From: Mycolicibacterium austroafricanum | GTDB taxonomy: Bacteria > Actinomycetota > Actinomycetes > Mycobacteriales > Mycobacteriaceae | Assembly: GCF_902705885.1 (NCBI RefSeq) | Contig: NZ_CACSIP010000005.1 | Location: forward strand, 33,291-97,290 | Direction: 5' to 3' | Length of the DNA stretch: 64,000 bases | Shown here: positions 8,677 to 17,783 of the stretch, one piece after another | How the letters are laid out: the number at the start of each line of letters is the position of its first letter | Numbering within the stretch: position 1 is the stretch's first letter | Program-made: the position numbers and the translations under genes | The notes under the pieces: generated by a model | Seen by the model: the letters and a program-made list of their open reading frames with translations, nothing else | What the model was told of the DNA's origin: nothing | Database searches by the model: none

Positions 8677-9525
8677 GTGGCGATCGAAGAGATCCTCGAT
8701 CTGGAGAAGATCGAGATCAACATCTATCGCGGCGGCGTCTTCAGTCCGGAGTCCGGTTTCCTGCAGCGCACTTTCGGCGGCCACGTCGCCGGCCAGTCGC
8801 TGGTCTCCGCGGTGCGCACCGTCGACCCGAAGTTCCAGGTGCACTCCCTGCACGGCTATTTCCTGCGCGCCGGGGACGCCCGCTCGCCGTCGGTGTACAC
8901 CGTCGAGCGGATCCGTGACGGCGGTTCGTTCTGTACCCGCCGGGTGACCGCGATCCAGCACGGCGAAACGATCTTCTCGATGTCTGCGTCGTTCCAGACT
9001 GACCAGAGCGGCATCGAGCACCAGGACGCCATGCCGCATGCCGTCCCGCCCGACGACATCCCCGACTTCAAGTCGGTCAGCAGGGTGTTCGACGATGCCA
9101 GTTTCCGTCAGTTCGACGAATGGGACGTGCGGATCGTGCCGCGCGAGCTCCTGGCGGTGCGCGAGGGCAAGGCATCCCAGCAGCAGGTCTGGTTCAGGCA
9201 CCGAGATCCGCTGCCGGACGATCACGTCCTGCACATCTGCGCGCTGGCCTATATGAGCGATCTGACGCTGCTCGGCTCGGCTCAGGTCAACCACATCGAG
9301 GAGCGCAACCACCTGATGGTGGCGTCGCTCGACCACGCGATGTGGTTCATGCGGGCCTTCCGCGCCGACGAATGGCTGCTCTACGACCAGTCGTCACCGT
9401 CGGCCTGTGGGGCCCGCTCGCTGACCCAGGGCAAGATCTACAACCAGTACGGGGAGATGGTGGCGGCGGTGATGCAGGAGGGGCTGACCCGTTACGCCCG
9501 CGGCTTCACCCCAGGGCGCGAGTGA
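8677..9525 (+). CDS. tesB: acyl-CoA thioesterase II
   Basis: A 282-residue double-hotdog thioesterase. The N-terminal half has [15 protein letters not shown] and the [12 protein letters not shown] segment; the C-terminal half has the SLDHAMWFM and [20 protein letters not shown] segments carrying the Asp-Gln-Thr type catalytic residues of TesB. It hydrolyses medium to long acyl-CoA. It is set between pdxS and pdxT (start nine bases after pdxS, GTGA overlap with pdxT), an order also known from M. tuberculosis (Rv2604c-Rv2606c), with no clear link to vitamin B6. Confidence 0.93.
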   Translation: MAIEEILDLEKIEINIYRGGVFSPESGFLQRTFGGHVAGQSLVSAVRTVDPKFQVHSLHGYFLRAGDARSPSVYTVERIRDGGSFCTRRVTAIQHGETIFSMSASFQTDQSGIEHQDAMPHAVPPDDIPDFKSVSRVFDDASFRQFDEWDVRIVPRELLAVREGKASQQQVWFRHRDPLPDDHVLHICALAYMSDLTLLGSAQVNHIEERNHLMVASLDHAMWFMRAFRADEWLLYDQSSPSACGARSLTQGKIYNQYGEMVAAVMQEGLTRYARGFTPGRE

Positions 9526-10115
9526 GCACCCGGATCGGCGTGCTCGCGTTGCAGGGTGACACCCGCGAGCACCTCGCAGCGCTGCGGGCCGCCGGAGCCG
9601 ACGCGGTCACGGTGCGCCGGGGCAGCGAACTCGAATCGGTGGAGGCCCTGGTGATACCGGGGGGCGAGTCCACCACGATGAGCCACCTGCTGCGCGAATT
9701 CGAACTGCTCGACCCGTTGCGTTCCCGGCTCGCCGACGGAATGCCCGCCTACGGTTCGTGCGCCGGGATGATCCTGCTGGCCACCGAGATCCTCGATGCG
9801 GGGGTTGCCGGCCGCGACGCCGTACCGCTGAAGGCCCTCGACATGACGGTGCGTCGCAATGCTTTCGGGCGTCAGGTGGACTCGTTCGAGGAGGACGTCG
9901 CCTTCGACGGGCTCAACGACCCGGTGCACGCGGTCTTCATCCGCGCGCCGTGGGTCGAACGCGTCGGACCCGAGGTGCAGGTGCTGGCACGCGCTGCCGG
10001 CCACGTCGTGGCGGTGCGGCAAGGGCGCACCCTCGCCACGGCGTTTCATCCAGAGGTGACCGGCGACCGTCGGGTGCATGCGCTGTTCGTCGACATGGTC
10101 ACCGGCCGCGCCTGA
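9522..10115 (+). CDS. pdxT: pyridoxal 5'-phosphate synthase, glutaminase subunit
   Basis: A 197-residue class I glutamine amidotransferase. The nucleophile is C80 in GSCAGM; H176 and E178 in FHPE complete the triad; PGGEST at 47-52 forms the oxyanion strand. It releases ammonia from glutamine and channels it to PdxS. GTG 9522 overlaps the tesB stop by four bases and gives the N-terminus [15 protein letters not shown] that is typical of the family. Confidence 0.95.
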   Translation: MSTRIGVLALQGDTREHLAALRAAGADAVTVRRGSELESVEALVIPGGESTTMSHLLREFELLDPLRSRLADGMPAYGSCAGMILLATEILDAGVAGRDAVPLKALDMTVRRNAFGRQVDSFEEDVAFDGLNDPVHAVFIRAPWVERVGPEVQVLARAAGHVVAVRQGRTLATAFHPEVTGDRRVHALFVDMVTGRA

Positions 10116-10122
10116 TTGCGAT

Positions 10123-10146
10123 CTCGGCGTGATTGTCGCCGCCGAG
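10123..10146. terminator. hairpin between convergent pdxT and acyl-CoA dehydrogenase genes
   Basis: CTCGGCG (10123-10129) and CGCCGAG (10140-10146) form a perfect 7-bp stem with a 10-base loop in the 52-base convergent gap. There is no clear T-run, as is common in mycobacteria. Confidence 0.5.
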
Positions 10147-10167
10147 CGACGACCAGCACGCCGAAAA

Positions 10168-11379
10168 TCAGCGGATCGGCAGACCGGTGATGGCGCGCCC
10201 CATCACCAGACGCTGGATCTCGCTGGTGCCCTCGAAGATGGTGAAGATCTTGGCGTCGCGGTGCATCCGCTCGACGGGGTATTCGCGGGTGTAGCCGTTG
10301 CCGCCGAGGATCTGGATCGCCTCGTCGGTGACGTAGACGGCCGTCTCGCTGGCCACCAGCTTGGCCATCGACCCCTCGGCGGAGGTGAACTCCTTGCCGT
10401 TGCGTGCCATCCACCCGGCGCGGTAGACCAGCAGGCGGGCCGCGTCGACGCGTGCCTTCATGTCGGCGAGTTTGAATGCCACACCTTGGAAATCGCCGAT
10501 CTTTCGCCCGAACTGCTCGCGCTCGCAGGCGTAGTCGCGGGCGTACTCGTAGGCGGCCCTGGCCACCCCGACCGCCATCGCGCCGACGGTGGGACGGGTC
10601 CGCTCGAAGGTTGCCATGGCCGCCTGACCGGCGGCCTTCTTGCCGTCGCGCACCTTCGCGATCCGATCGTCGAACTTCTCCTTGCCGCCGACGATCATCC
10701 GCCCCGGGATGCGGACGTCGTCGAGCACCACCTCGGCGGTGTGTGACGCGCGGATGCCGTGCTTGAGGAACTTCTGGCCCTGGCTCAGCCCCGGTGTGTC
10801 CGGCGGGATGATGAACGACGCCTGACCGCGGGTGCCCAGGTCCGGGTACACCGATGCGACCACGACGTGGACGTTGGCGATGCCGCCGTTGGTGGCCCAT
10901 GTCTTGGTGCCGTTGAGCACCCACTCGTCGGTCGCCTCGTCGTAGCGCGCCTTGGTCAGGATTGCCCCGACATCGGACCCGGCGCCCGGTTCGGACGAAC
11001 AGAACGCCGCCACCTTGGGTTCATCGATGGTGCCGAACATCTGCGGCACCCATTCGCCGACCTGCTCCGGGGTGCCGTTCGCGGCCAGCGACGCCGCGGC
11101 CAGCCCGGTGCCCAGGATGGCCAGCGCAATCCCGGCGTCTCCCCAGAACATCTCCTCGAAGACGACGATCATGCCCAAGCCGGAGGGCTCGGCGACCTGT
11201 TCGGCGAACAACTCCATGGAATACAACCCGACCTTGGCCGCCTCCTGGATGATCGGCCACGGCGTCTCCTCCCGTTCGTCCCATTCCGCTGCGGCGGGCC
11301 GGACCACGTCGGCGGCGAACTCATGCACCCAGTCGCGGACGTGGATCAGGTCGGGGGACAGATCGAGGGAGAACGTCAT
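10168..11379 (-). CDS. acyl-CoA dehydrogenase
   Basis: A 403-residue flavoprotein with the three acyl-CoA dehydrogenase domains: the N-terminal helical domain, the middle beta domain with FCSSEPGAGSDVGAI (residues about 130-144) and KTWATNGG, and the C-terminal helical domain ending in QILGGNGYTREYPVERMHRDAKIFTI-like sequence with the FAD/catalytic region. It oxidises an acyl-CoA to the 2-enoyl-CoA with electrons to ETF. The start is set at ATG 11379, where homologues begin; the open frame extends 20 codons further but through the promoter region. It is monocistronic and divergent from yebC. Confidence 0.9.
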   Translation of the reverse strand: MTFSLDLSPDLIHVRDWVHEFAADVVRPAAAEWDEREETPWPIIQEAAKVGLYSMELFAEQVAEPSGLGMIVVFEEMFWGDAGIALAILGTGLAAASLAANGTPEQVGEWVPQMFGTIDEPKVAAFCSSEPGAGSDVGAILTKARYDEATDEWVLNGTKTWATNGGIANVHVVVASVYPDLGTRGQASFIIPPDTPGLSQGQKFLKHGIRASHTAEVVLDDVRIPGRMIVGGKEKFDDRIAKVRDGKKAAGQAAMATFERTRPTVGAMAVGVARAAYEYARDYACEREQFGRKIGDFQGVAFKLADMKARVDAARLLVYRAGWMARNGKEFTSAEGSMAKLVASETAVYVTDEAIQILGGNGYTREYPVERMHRDAKIFTIFEGTSEIQRLVMGRAITGLPIR

Positions 11380-11389
11380 GGGCGAAGAC

Positions 11390-11405
11390 CTTACTCTCCA
11401 GTAAG
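11390..11405. promoter_or_regulatory. palindromic operator candidate upstream of the acyl-CoA dehydrogenase gene
   Basis: CTTACT-CTCC-AGTAAG is a perfect 6-bp inverted repeat with a 4-base spacer, 11 bases before the ATG at 11379 on the reverse strand. The position and form suit a TetR-type repressor site. The regulator is not in this window. Confidence 0.45.
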
Positions 11406-11459
11406 TTTGTTGCTCTACGGACTGTGACCGAAGAGACACCGGTCCGGGTGGCGTCCGAT

Positions 11460-11524
11460 CGCGGATCGATGGTCACGGCTGCCGGCACCGACGTGACGGC
11501 ATCGATCCGCGGTCGACGTAGACT
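11460..11524 (+). promoter_or_regulatory. large inverted repeat and -10 element upstream of yebC
   Basis: The arms CGCGGATCGATG (11460-11471) and CATCGATCCGCG (11500-11511) are perfect 12-base inverted repeats; inside them GTCACG and CGTGAC pair again, leaving a 14-base loop and a 2-base bulge. The repeat ends seven bases before TAGACT (11519-11524), a good -10 element for yebC. Its place at about -70 to -20 argues for an operator rather than a terminator. Confidence 0.5.
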
Positions 11525-11566
11525 CGTCGGGTTGCCACCGATTGAGACGAGCGAGGTAGTAGCTGC

Positions 11567-12322
11567 ATGAGCGGCCATTCCAAGTGGGCCACCACCAAGC
11601 ACAAGAAGGCCGTCGTCGACGCGCGCCGCGGGAAGATGTTCGCCAAGCTGATCAAGAACATCGAGGTCGCCGCGCGTACCGGCGGTGGCGACCCGGCCGG
11701 CAACCCGACTCTGTTCGACGCCATTCAGAAGGCCAAGAAGAGTTCGGTGCCCAACGACAACATCGAACGCGCCCGCAAGCGGGGCAGCGGCGAGGAAGCC
11801 GGCGGCGCCGACTGGCAGAACATCACCTACGAGGGCTACGGCCCCAACGGTGTGGCTGTGCTGGTGGAGTGCTTGACCGACAACCGCAACCGCGCCGCCG
11901 GTGAAGTCCGGGTCGCGATGACGCGCAATGGCGGCAACATGGCCGACCCCGGGTCGGTGGCCTACCTGTTCTCCCGCAAGGGGGTCATCACGCTGGAGAA
12001 GAACGGCCTCACCGAGGACGACGTGCTGACCGCCGTGCTCGAAGCCGGTGCCGAGGATGTCACCGATCTCGGTGACAGCTTCGAGATCATCTCGGAACCC
12101 ACCGATCTGGTCGCTGTTCGGACCGCGCTGCAGGATGCCGGAATCGATTACGACTCCGCAGAGGCGAGCTTTCAGCCTTCGGTGACGGTCCCCGTTGACC
12201 TCGAGGCCGCCCGAAAGGTGTTCAGGCTCGTGGACGCGCTGGAAGACAGCGACGACGTGCAGGACGTCTACACCAACATCGACATTCCCGACGACGTCGC
12301 TGCGCAGCTCGACGAAGACTGA
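11567..12322 (+). CDS. YebC/PmpR-family protein
   Basis: A 251-residue protein of the TACO1/YebC family (Rv2603c homologue). It begins [23 protein letters not shown], the family signature, and keeps the [15 protein letters not shown] and [11 protein letters not shown] segments and the [22 protein letters not shown] motif. Members have been described as transcription regulators and as translation factors that ease ribosome stalling. It is often found close to ruvC, as here, though two genes intervene. The ATG follows a weak GAGGTAG site. Confidence 0.93.
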   Translation: MSGHSKWATTKHKKAVVDARRGKMFAKLIKNIEVAARTGGGDPAGNPTLFDAIQKAKKSSVPNDNIERARKRGSGEEAGGADWQNITYEGYGPNGVAVLVECLTDNRNRAAGEVRVAMTRNGGNMADPGSVAYLFSRKGVITLEKNGLTEDDVLTAVLEAGAEDVTDLGDSFEIISEPTDLVAVRTALQDAGIDYDSAEASFQPSVTVPVDLEAARKVFRLVDALEDSDDVQDVYTNIDIPDDVAAQLDED

Positions 12323-12494
12323 CCCATGGCGGGACCGCGAACGGGTGCGCGGCTGGCGCAGTTCGGCAGCGCATGACCGAGCTGACCGAGTGGGCTCGGG
12401 CACAGGGGGACGCCGGCGATGGCGGCCAATGGGACGTGGTGCAGACGGCCGCCGACCTCCATTGACCGCGCAGAAACTCGCAGATCGCCGTCGC
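12323..12494. other. yebC 3' gap with two tiny overlapping ORFs
   Basis: No recognised gene lies here. Two very short frames overlap by ATGA: 12326-12376 (16 codons) and 12373-12465 (30 codons, beginning MTELTEWARAQGD). The second reads like a protein fragment, but there is no ribosome binding site and no family is recognised; a gene remnant or chance are both possible. Confidence 0.2.
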
Positions 12495-12510
12495 GGTGAC
12501 CATAGGCCCT
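12495..12510 (+). promoter_or_regulatory. DosR/DevR-like box
   Basis: The core GTGACCATAGGCCC (12496-12509) agrees with the DosR core GGGACTWWAGTCCC at 11 of 14 positions, and the GGCCC half is a frequent variant in true sites. It lies 27-37 bases before the start of the next gene. If functional, the START-like protein and flavodoxin behind it would be hypoxia- or nitric oxide-induced. Confidence 0.5.
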
Positions 12511-12537
12511 AGGCCCCGTCGGTCCGCCTGAACCACA

Positions 12538-13176
12538 GTGTCAGTCATGGCCGGCTACGACACCGAAGAAGACACCGAAGAACTTGTCATCGACTCGATG
12601 ATGCCCACCTACGACGCGGTGATTGCCGAACATCTGGTGATCGCGACCGACCCGGGCCAGACCTTCACCGCTGCCAGGAACCTTGATCTACTGACCGTGC
12701 ATTCACCTCTACTGGACGTGTCGATGTGGCTGCGGGCTCTGCCGGCCCGGATGGTCGGCAAGGCTGCGCCGCCGGTTCCCGAGCTCGTCATCAGAGAGGA
12801 CATGGGCCTGCCCGGGTGGACGTTCCTGGGTGAACGGCTGAACCGCGAGATCGCCTTCGGCGCGGTAGGCAGATTCTGGCAGCCCGCGATCGAATGGCGA
12901 GATGTCGCCGTTGCCGACTTCGCGGACTTCGACGAACCCGGCTGGGGCAAGATCGCTGCGAACCTGTCCGTCCGGCCCTACGGCGCCGCCACGCTGCTCA
13001 GCTACGAATGCCGCACCGTGACAACCGATTCCGACTCCCGCCGGCGTTTTCTGCGTTACTGGCGAGTGGTCCGGCCGTTCGTCGGGCACATCATGCGGGC
13101 CACGCTGCGACAGATCGACGCCGATGCCGTCGGGTCCTCGACGCCGGGCGCATCAGCGGTCGGGAAAGACAGGTGA
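12538..13176 (+). CDS. conserved hypothetical protein, START/SRPBCC-like
   Basis: A 212-residue soluble protein with no clear catalytic motif. Its alternating strands and the segments VIREDMGLPGWTFLGE, AFGAVGRFWQP and LLSYECRTVTTDSDSRRRFLRYWRVVRPFVGHI suggest a START/SRPBCC ligand-binding fold, judged by eye only. GTG 12538 and ATG 12547 are both possible starts; neither has a ribosome binding site, so a leaderless or near-leaderless transcript is possible. Its stop overlaps the flavodoxin gene by four bases, so the two are coupled. A DosR-like box lies just upstream. Confidence 0.7.
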   Translation: MSVMAGYDTEEDTEELVIDSMMPTYDAVIAEHLVIATDPGQTFTAARNLDLLTVHSPLLDVSMWLRALPARMVGKAAPPVPELVIREDMGLPGWTFLGERLNREIAFGAVGRFWQPAIEWRDVAVADFADFDEPGWGKIAANLSVRPYGAATLLSYECRTVTTDSDSRRRFLRYWRVVRPFVGHIMRATLRQIDADAVGSSTPGASAVGKDR

Positions 13177-13676
13177 CCCGCATCCTCGTGGCCTACGGAT
13201 CACGACGGGGCGGCACCGCCGGTCTGGCCGCCATGATCGGGGAGGCGCTGACCGCGGTCGGTCACGAGGTCGTGCTGTCACCGGCTCGTGAGGTCTCCAC
13301 TCTTGCGGGCGCGGAGGCGGTGATCGTCGCCGGAGCGCTCTACGCAAACCGGTGGCACCACGACGCCCGGCGATTCGTTCGGCGAAATCGTGCTGCTCTC
13401 AGCGAGTTGCCGGTTTGGCTGGTCAGCAGCGGGCCCCTCGACGAGACCGCGGCACAGCACGAGATCGCAGCGACGCCACAGGTTCGCAAACTCATGGCCC
13501 GCGTCGGCGCCCGTGGGCACGTGACGTTCGGTGGCCGCCTCAGCCCGGACACCACGGGATTCCCGGCGAGCATGATGGCGAAGACCAGAGCGGGGGACTG
13601 GCGCGACGCGACACAGGTGCGTCGGTGGGTGTCGTTGATCTCCGCGCAATTGGACGGGGCGCACCGGGCGACCTGA
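13173..13676 (+). CDS. flavodoxin-domain protein
   Basis: A 167-residue protein with a flavodoxin fold of the HemG-like (protoporphyrinogen IX dehydrogenase) group. It begins [20 protein letters not shown], the FMN phosphate-binding loop, followed by the [20 protein letters not shown] segment near the second flavin loop and the GGRLSPD stretch in the third. A role as an FMN-binding electron carrier or oxidoreductase is inferred. GTG 13173 overlaps the upstream stop by four bases. The likely co-transcription with the START-like gene and the DosR-like box suggest low-oxygen expression. Confidence 0.75.
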   Translation: MTRILVAYGSRRGGTAGLAAMIGEALTAVGHEVVLSPAREVSTLAGAEAVIVAGALYANRWHHDARRFVRRNRAALSELPVWLVSSGPLDETAAQHEIAATPQVRKLMARVGARGHVTFGGRLSPDTTGFPASMMAKTRAGDWRDATQVRRWVSLISAQLDGAHRAT

Positions 13677-13719
13677 GATCAGCCGCGTGTCCTTGCCCGC
13701 TGTGGTCGGCGGCAGCCAC

Positions 13720-13742
13720 TAAGCTCTCGAACAGATGTTCTG
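13720..13742 (+). promoter_or_regulatory. ruvC promoter with LexA (SOS) box
   Basis: TAAGCT at 13720-13725 fits the TANNNT -10 element. Overlapping the expected start point is TCGAAC-AGAT-GTTCTG (13727-13742), which matches the mycobacterial SOS box TCGAAC-N4-GTTCGA at 10 of 12 positions. ruvC is a known DNA-damage gene in mycobacteria, so LexA repression is likely. Confidence 0.7.
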
Positions 13743-13756
13743 ACGAAGGGGCTGAC

Positions 13757-14356
13757 GTGCGGGTGATGGGAGTCGACCCCGGGCTGACCAGGTGCGGGCT
13801 ATCGGTCATCGAGAGCGGCAAGGGCCGCCAGGTGATCGCGCTCGATGTCGACGTGGTGCGCACCCCGGCCGACCATCCGTTGGCGCACCGCCTGCTCACC
13901 ATCAGCGACGCCGTCGAGCACTGGATGGACACCCACCGCCCCGACGTGATCGCCGTCGAACGGGTCTTCGCGCACCAGAACGCCTCCACCGCGATGGGCA
14001 CCGCCCAGGCCGCCGGGGTGATCGCCCTGGCTGCGGCCCGCCGCGACATCGACGTGCACTTCCATACCCCCAGTGAGGTCAAGGCCGCTGTCACCGGCAA
14101 CGGACGCGCGGGCAAGGCGCAGGTCACCGAGATGGTCACGAGAATCCTCACCCTGCAACAGAAACCGACACCTGCCGACGCGGCCGACGCTCTCGCACTG
14201 GCGATCTGCCACTGCTGGCGGGCGCCGATGATCGCCAGGATGGCCGAGGCGGAGGCGCTGGCGGCCGAGCAGCGCCGCAAGTACCAGGCCACGCTGAAAG
14301 CGGCCAAGGCTGAGGCGAAGCCGGTGCCGATCAAGATGTCTCGGAGCGGTACGTGA
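13757..14356 (+). CDS. ruvC: Holliday junction resolvase
   Basis: A 199-residue RuvC endonuclease. The four acidic catalytic residues are in place: D7 (MGVDPG), E68 (AVERVF), D141 and D144 ([10 protein letters not shown]). It cuts four-way DNA junctions symmetrically, working on the RuvAB complex. A charged C-terminal tail of about 40 residues ([20 protein letters not shown] region) is longer than in E. coli. GTG 13757 follows GAAGGGG by about seven bases. Its stop overlaps ruvA by four bases, and a LexA-like box precedes it. Confidence 0.96.
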   Translation: MRVMGVDPGLTRCGLSVIESGKGRQVIALDVDVVRTPADHPLAHRLLTISDAVEHWMDTHRPDVIAVERVFAHQNASTAMGTAQAAGVIALAAARRDIDVHFHTPSEVKAAVTGNGRAGKAQVTEMVTRILTLQQKPTPADAADALALAICHCWRAPMIARMAEAEALAAEQRRKYQATLKAAKAEAKPVPIKMSRSGT

Positions 14357-14940
14357 TCGCCGCGGTACGGGGTGAGGTCCTCGACATCGCCCTCGACCAC
14401 GCGGTCATCGACGCTGCCGGCGTCGGTTACAAGGTGATGGCGACCCCCGCGACGTTGGCCACCCTGCGCCGCGGATCCGAAGCCCGGCTGATCACCGCGA
14501 TGATCGTCCGCGAGGACTCGATGACGTTGTACGGCTTCGCCGATGCCGACGCTCGCAACCTGTTCCTCACCCTGATCGGGGTTTCCGGGATCGGGCCCAG
14601 CATCGCTCTCGGCGCCCTGGCGATGTACGACGGCCCCACGCTGCGGCAGGCGATCGGCGACGGCGACGTCACCGCATTGACCCGAATTCCCAAGGTGGGC
14701 AAAAAAACTGCCGAGCTGTTGGTGCTGACGCTGCGGGACAAGGTGGGTGTGGTGACCCCGACCGGTGCCTCCTCGGCCGGCGGGCACACCGTGCGCGGGC
14801 CGGTGGTCGAGGCGCTCGTCGGCCTCGGGTTCGCGCTCAAGCAGGCTGAAGAGGCCACCGACAAGGTGCTCGCCGACGACCCCGGCGCCAACCAGTCGGG
14901 TGCGCTGCGCTCGGCGCTGTCGATGCTGGGTAGGAAGTGA
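14353..14940 (+). CDS. ruvA: Holliday junction DNA helicase, RuvA subunit
   Basis: A 195-residue RuvA with an N-terminal OB fold ([20 protein letters not shown]), tandem helix-hairpin-helix motifs ([16 protein letters not shown] and [17 protein letters not shown]) and the C-terminal RuvB-binding domain ([17 protein letters not shown]). It binds the junction as a tetramer and loads RuvB. The GTG start overlaps the ruvC stop and its own stop overlaps ruvB, so the three are translationally coupled. Confidence 0.96.
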   Translation: MIAAVRGEVLDIALDHAVIDAAGVGYKVMATPATLATLRRGSEARLITAMIVREDSMTLYGFADADARNLFLTLIGVSGIGPSIALGALAMYDGPTLRQAIGDGDVTALTRIPKVGKKTAELLVLTLRDKVGVVTPTGASSAGGHTVRGPVVEALVGLGFALKQAEEATDKVLADDPGANQSGALRSALSMLGRK

Positions 14941-16007
14941 TGGGCCGGTTCGACGAGGAAGACCACGAGGACACCTCCGACCGTGAGGTCTCCGCCGCGC
15001 TGACGGTCGGTGAGGGTGACATCGACGCCAGCCTGCGGCCCCGTTCGCTCGGCGAGTTCATCGGCCAGCCCCGCGTCCGCGAGCAGCTTCAACTGGTGCT
15101 CGAGGGAGCCAAGAACCGCGGCGGCACCCCCGACCACATCCTGCTGTCCGGGCCACCCGGTCTGGGCAAGACGTCGCTGGCGATGATCATCGCCGCGGAG
15201 CTGGGTACGTCGTTGCGTGTCACCTCCGGGCCTGCGCTGGAGCGTGCCGGAGATCTGGCCGCGATGCTGTCCAACCTCGTCGAGCACGACGTGTTGTTCA
15301 TCGACGAGATCCACCGGATCGCCCGGCCCGCCGAAGAGATGCTCTACCTGGCGATGGAGGACTTCCGCGTCGACGTGGTCGTCGGCAAAGGTCCAGGCGC
15401 CACGTCGATCCCGTTGGAGGTCGCACCGTTCACCCTGGTCGGCGCCACCACCCGGTCGGGCGCACTGACCGGCCCGCTTCGTGACCGCTTCGGTTTCACC
15501 GCACACATGGACTTCTACGAGCCCGGCGAACTCGAGCGGGTGCTGGCCCGCTCGTCAGGCATCCTCGGCATCGAGTTGGGTGCCGACGCCGCAGCCGAGA
15601 TCGCCCGCCGGTCCCGCGGCACGCCCCGCATCGCCAACCGGTTGCTGCGCAGGGTTCGCGACTACGCCGAAGTGCGCGCCGACGGCGTGATCACCCGCGA
15701 CATCGCCAAGTACGCGCTGGCCGTCTACGACGTCGACGAACTCGGGCTGGACCGACTCGACCGCGCGGTGCTCTCGGCGCTGACGCGCAGCTTCGCCGGC
15801 GGCCCGGTGGGGGTGTCGACGCTCGCGGTGGCGGTGGGGGAGGAAGCCGCGACCGTCGAGGAGGTGTGTGAGCCGTTCCTGGTGCGCGCGGGCATGATCG
15901 CGCGTACGCCGCGTGGACGCGTCGCCACCGCGCTGGCCTGGACGCACCTTGGCATCACCCCGCCGAGTGGGGTCTCCGGACTGGGGCAGACCGGACTGTT
16001 CGATTGA
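14937..16007 (+). CDS. ruvB: Holliday junction DNA helicase, RuvB motor subunit
   Basis: A 356-residue AAA+ ATPase with Walker A GPPGLGKT (residues 72-79), Walker B with DEIH (123-126), sensor 1 in GATTRSG, an arginine finger in GPLRDRFGF, and a C-terminal winged-helix domain. It drives branch migration as a hexamer on each side of RuvA. GTG 14937 and ATG 14940 are adjacent in-frame starts; both fit. The product ends in [13 protein letters not shown] sequence. Confidence 0.96.
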   Translation: MMGRFDEEDHEDTSDREVSAALTVGEGDIDASLRPRSLGEFIGQPRVREQLQLVLEGAKNRGGTPDHILLSGPPGLGKTSLAMIIAAELGTSLRVTSGPALERAGDLAAMLSNLVEHDVLFIDEIHRIARPAEEMLYLAMEDFRVDVVVGKGPGATSIPLEVAPFTLVGATTRSGALTGPLRDRFGFTAHMDFYEPGELERVLARSSGILGIELGADAAAEIARRSRGTPRIANRLLRRVRDYAEVRADGVITRDIAKYALAVYDVDELGLDRLDRAVLSALTRSFAGGPVGVSTLAVAVGEEAATVEEVCEPFLVRAGMIARTPRGRVATALAWTHLGITPPSGVSGLGQTGLFD

Positions 16008-16023
16008 CGAGGGCGCCCGCGCG

Positions 16024-16938
16024 GTGACGTGGCGTTCGTTCTGGGTGATCACGGTGGTGCTCGTGATCACCATGGGTTGCGTCCGCAGTTCTGCCGATCC
16101 GGTGGCCGCGACACCCGGTGCTGTCGACATCGGGGCCGGGCGCTCGCTGTTCCTGCAGTGTCAGGGGTCCGGATCGCCGACGGTGTTCGTGATCCCGGGC
16201 CTCGGCAGTTACGCCGAGGCCTGGAACCACGTCATCCCGGCCGACGATCCGATCCGGGAATCGCGTTTCGACATGATCGACCGGGCCGACGTGGTTCCCA
16301 GTCCGGAGGCGGCGCAGCCGACGGTGGCCAGGACCACTCGGGTCTGCGTGTACGACCGGCCCGACACCCGGCCGGACGGTGAGCAGCGGTCCACCCCGGT
16401 TGCGCAGCCTCACCACCTGCAAGGGGACGTCGACGACGTTGTCGCTCTCATCGCCGCAGCCGGCCTCACCGGGCGGTTGGTGTTCGTGGCCCACTCCTAC
16501 GGTGGGCTGATCCTCGACCTCCTGGCGCGCCAGCGCCCCGACTTGGTCTCCGGGTTGGTGTTCGTCGAGCCCACGTCGGAATTCCTGCCGGAGCTGGGCA
16601 CTTCGTCACAGAACTCCGCCTTCTTCGAGAGCGGCCGTCACGGGAAGGGTGCCGACGCCGAGGGCGTCTGGTTCGAGGGCGCCTTCGCTGCCGTGGCGGC
16701 CGCGCCGCCGCTGCCCCGGGTGCCGTCAGTGGTGCTCACCGGTGATCGGTTCCCGCCCCCCGAACAACTGACCGAGGACACCTACACCCAGGCCCAGATC
16801 CGGCGAGCCAACGACATGCTGGCCGCCGCGCTGGGCGCGGTCAACGTGCTGGTGCCGGGCAGTGGCCACAGCATGATGCTCTACCAACCGGCGGTCGTGG
16901 CCGCCGCCGTTGTCGACATCGTCGAGCGTGTGCGCTGA
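16024..16938 (+). CDS. alpha/beta-hydrolase lipoprotein
   Basis: A 304-residue predicted lipoprotein. A hydrophobic signal (residues 6-17) is followed by ITMGC, a lipobox with Cys19. The mature part is an alpha/beta hydrolase: oxyanion strand VFVIPGLGSYAEAW, nucleophile S158 in AHSYGG, and a late GSGHSMMLY segment with the catalytic histidine. It is expected to act as an esterase or lipase on the outer face of the plasma membrane; substrate unknown. GTG 16024 is taken because it starts the signal peptide; it lies 16 bases after ruvB and may be in the same transcript. Confidence 0.8.
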   Translation: MTWRSFWVITVVLVITMGCVRSSADPVAATPGAVDIGAGRSLFLQCQGSGSPTVFVIPGLGSYAEAWNHVIPADDPIRESRFDMIDRADVVPSPEAAQPTVARTTRVCVYDRPDTRPDGEQRSTPVAQPHHLQGDVDDVVALIAAAGLTGRLVFVAHSYGGLILDLLARQRPDLVSGLVFVEPTSEFLPELGTSSQNSAFFESGRHGKGADAEGVWFEGAFAAVAAAPPLPRVPSVVLTGDRFPPPEQLTEDTYTQAQIRRANDMLAAALGAVNVLVPGSGHSMMLYQPAVVAAAVVDIVERVR

Positions 16939-17006
16939 CCGCCGGTTCCGCCGGTCCGGCGGGGGTTCGGCCGGTTGGTCTCAAAGCGGTAAACCACCCC
17001 CCATCG

Positions 17007-17033
17007 GGATTACCTGCGTTCGCTGTCGGGTAC
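17007..17033 (+). promoter_or_regulatory. possible SigF-type promoter
   Basis: GGATT (17007-17011) and GGGTAC (17028-17033) are 16 bases apart. They resemble the mycobacterial SigF -35 (GGTTT) and -10 (GGGTAT/C) elements with one mismatch in the -35. The start point would be near 17040, leaving a 20-base leader. Confidence 0.35.
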
Positions 17034-17059
17034 TCGTCTTCCACTCAAGAGGAGGAATC

Positions 17060-17779
17060 ATGATCGGATCGAAGCATCCGGAAGGCCCCCGGGGCGGCCG
17101 GATGAAGATTGCCCGTAGCCGTGGCGCAGCCAGCGGGTTCCTGCTGATACTTCTGGGCGCCTGGGGTGCGCTCATTCCGTTCGTGGGCCCGTACTTCGAC
17201 TTCGCGTTCAGCCCGGACCGACCGTGGGCGTGGACCAACGCCCGGGGTTGGCTCGAGGTTTTGCCCGGCGTGGTGGTCGTGGCCGGCGGCCTGATCCTGT
17301 TGGCGTCGCGCAACCGCGCCGCCGCGATGCTCGGTAGCTGGTTGGCCGTCGCCGGCGGTGCATGGTTCGTGGTGGGCCGTGCATTGGCAGGCCCGCTCGG
17401 GCTGGGCGACGCCGGGACGCCGGTCGCCGCAGCCGAGACCAAGCAGGTCTGGCTGGAGTTGACCTATTTCTACGGACTCGGCGCGGTGGTCGTGTTCCTG
17501 GGAGCGCTGGGGTTGGGTCGGCTGTCGGTACGTAGCGTCCGCGACGTCGAGTACGCCCAGAGGCCGCTGGAGTCGGCCGACCACGGGGTATCGAGTGACC
17601 ACGCCGTCACCGGCGACACGGGTCCGCAGACCGTGGTGTCCGACGACACCTCCGACGACGCCTCCGGCGACACCGCCACGGCGGGTCACGCGGCCGATCA
17701 CAAGGCCACCGAAGGTGGCCGTAGCTGGCGCAACATGTTCCGCGGCGATCGCCGTGACCGCACGCTGAGTCACCACTAG
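17060..17779 (+). CDS. four-helix membrane protein with acidic C-terminal tail
   Basis: A 239-residue membrane protein not assigned to a named family. Four hydrophobic segments (about residues 23-43, 65-81, 90-107 and 131-150) are followed by a long hydrophilic tail rich in Asp, Ser and Thr (SDDTSDDASGDTA) and ending in a basic stretch. ATG 17060 is strongly supported by AAGAGGAGG four to twelve bases upstream; the open frame extends further but has no such site. A large terminator follows directly, so it is monocistronic. The upstream GGGTAC box hints at general stress control. Confidence 0.7.
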   Translation: MIGSKHPEGPRGGRMKIARSRGAASGFLLILLGAWGALIPFVGPYFDFAFSPDRPWAWTNARGWLEVLPGVVVVAGGLILLASRNRAAAMLGSWLAVAGGAWFVVGRALAGPLGLGDAGTPVAAAETKQVWLELTYFYGLGAVVVFLGALGLGRLSVRSVRDVEYAQRPLESADHGVSSDHAVTGDTGPQTVVSDDTSDDASGDTATAGHAADHKATEGGRSWRNMFRGDRRDRTLSHH

Positions 17780-17783
17780 CGCC

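Noticed and set aside
15913..16023. Longer start for the lipoprotein hydrolase inside ruvB
   Set aside because: It would put a long non-hydrophobic leader before the signal peptide.
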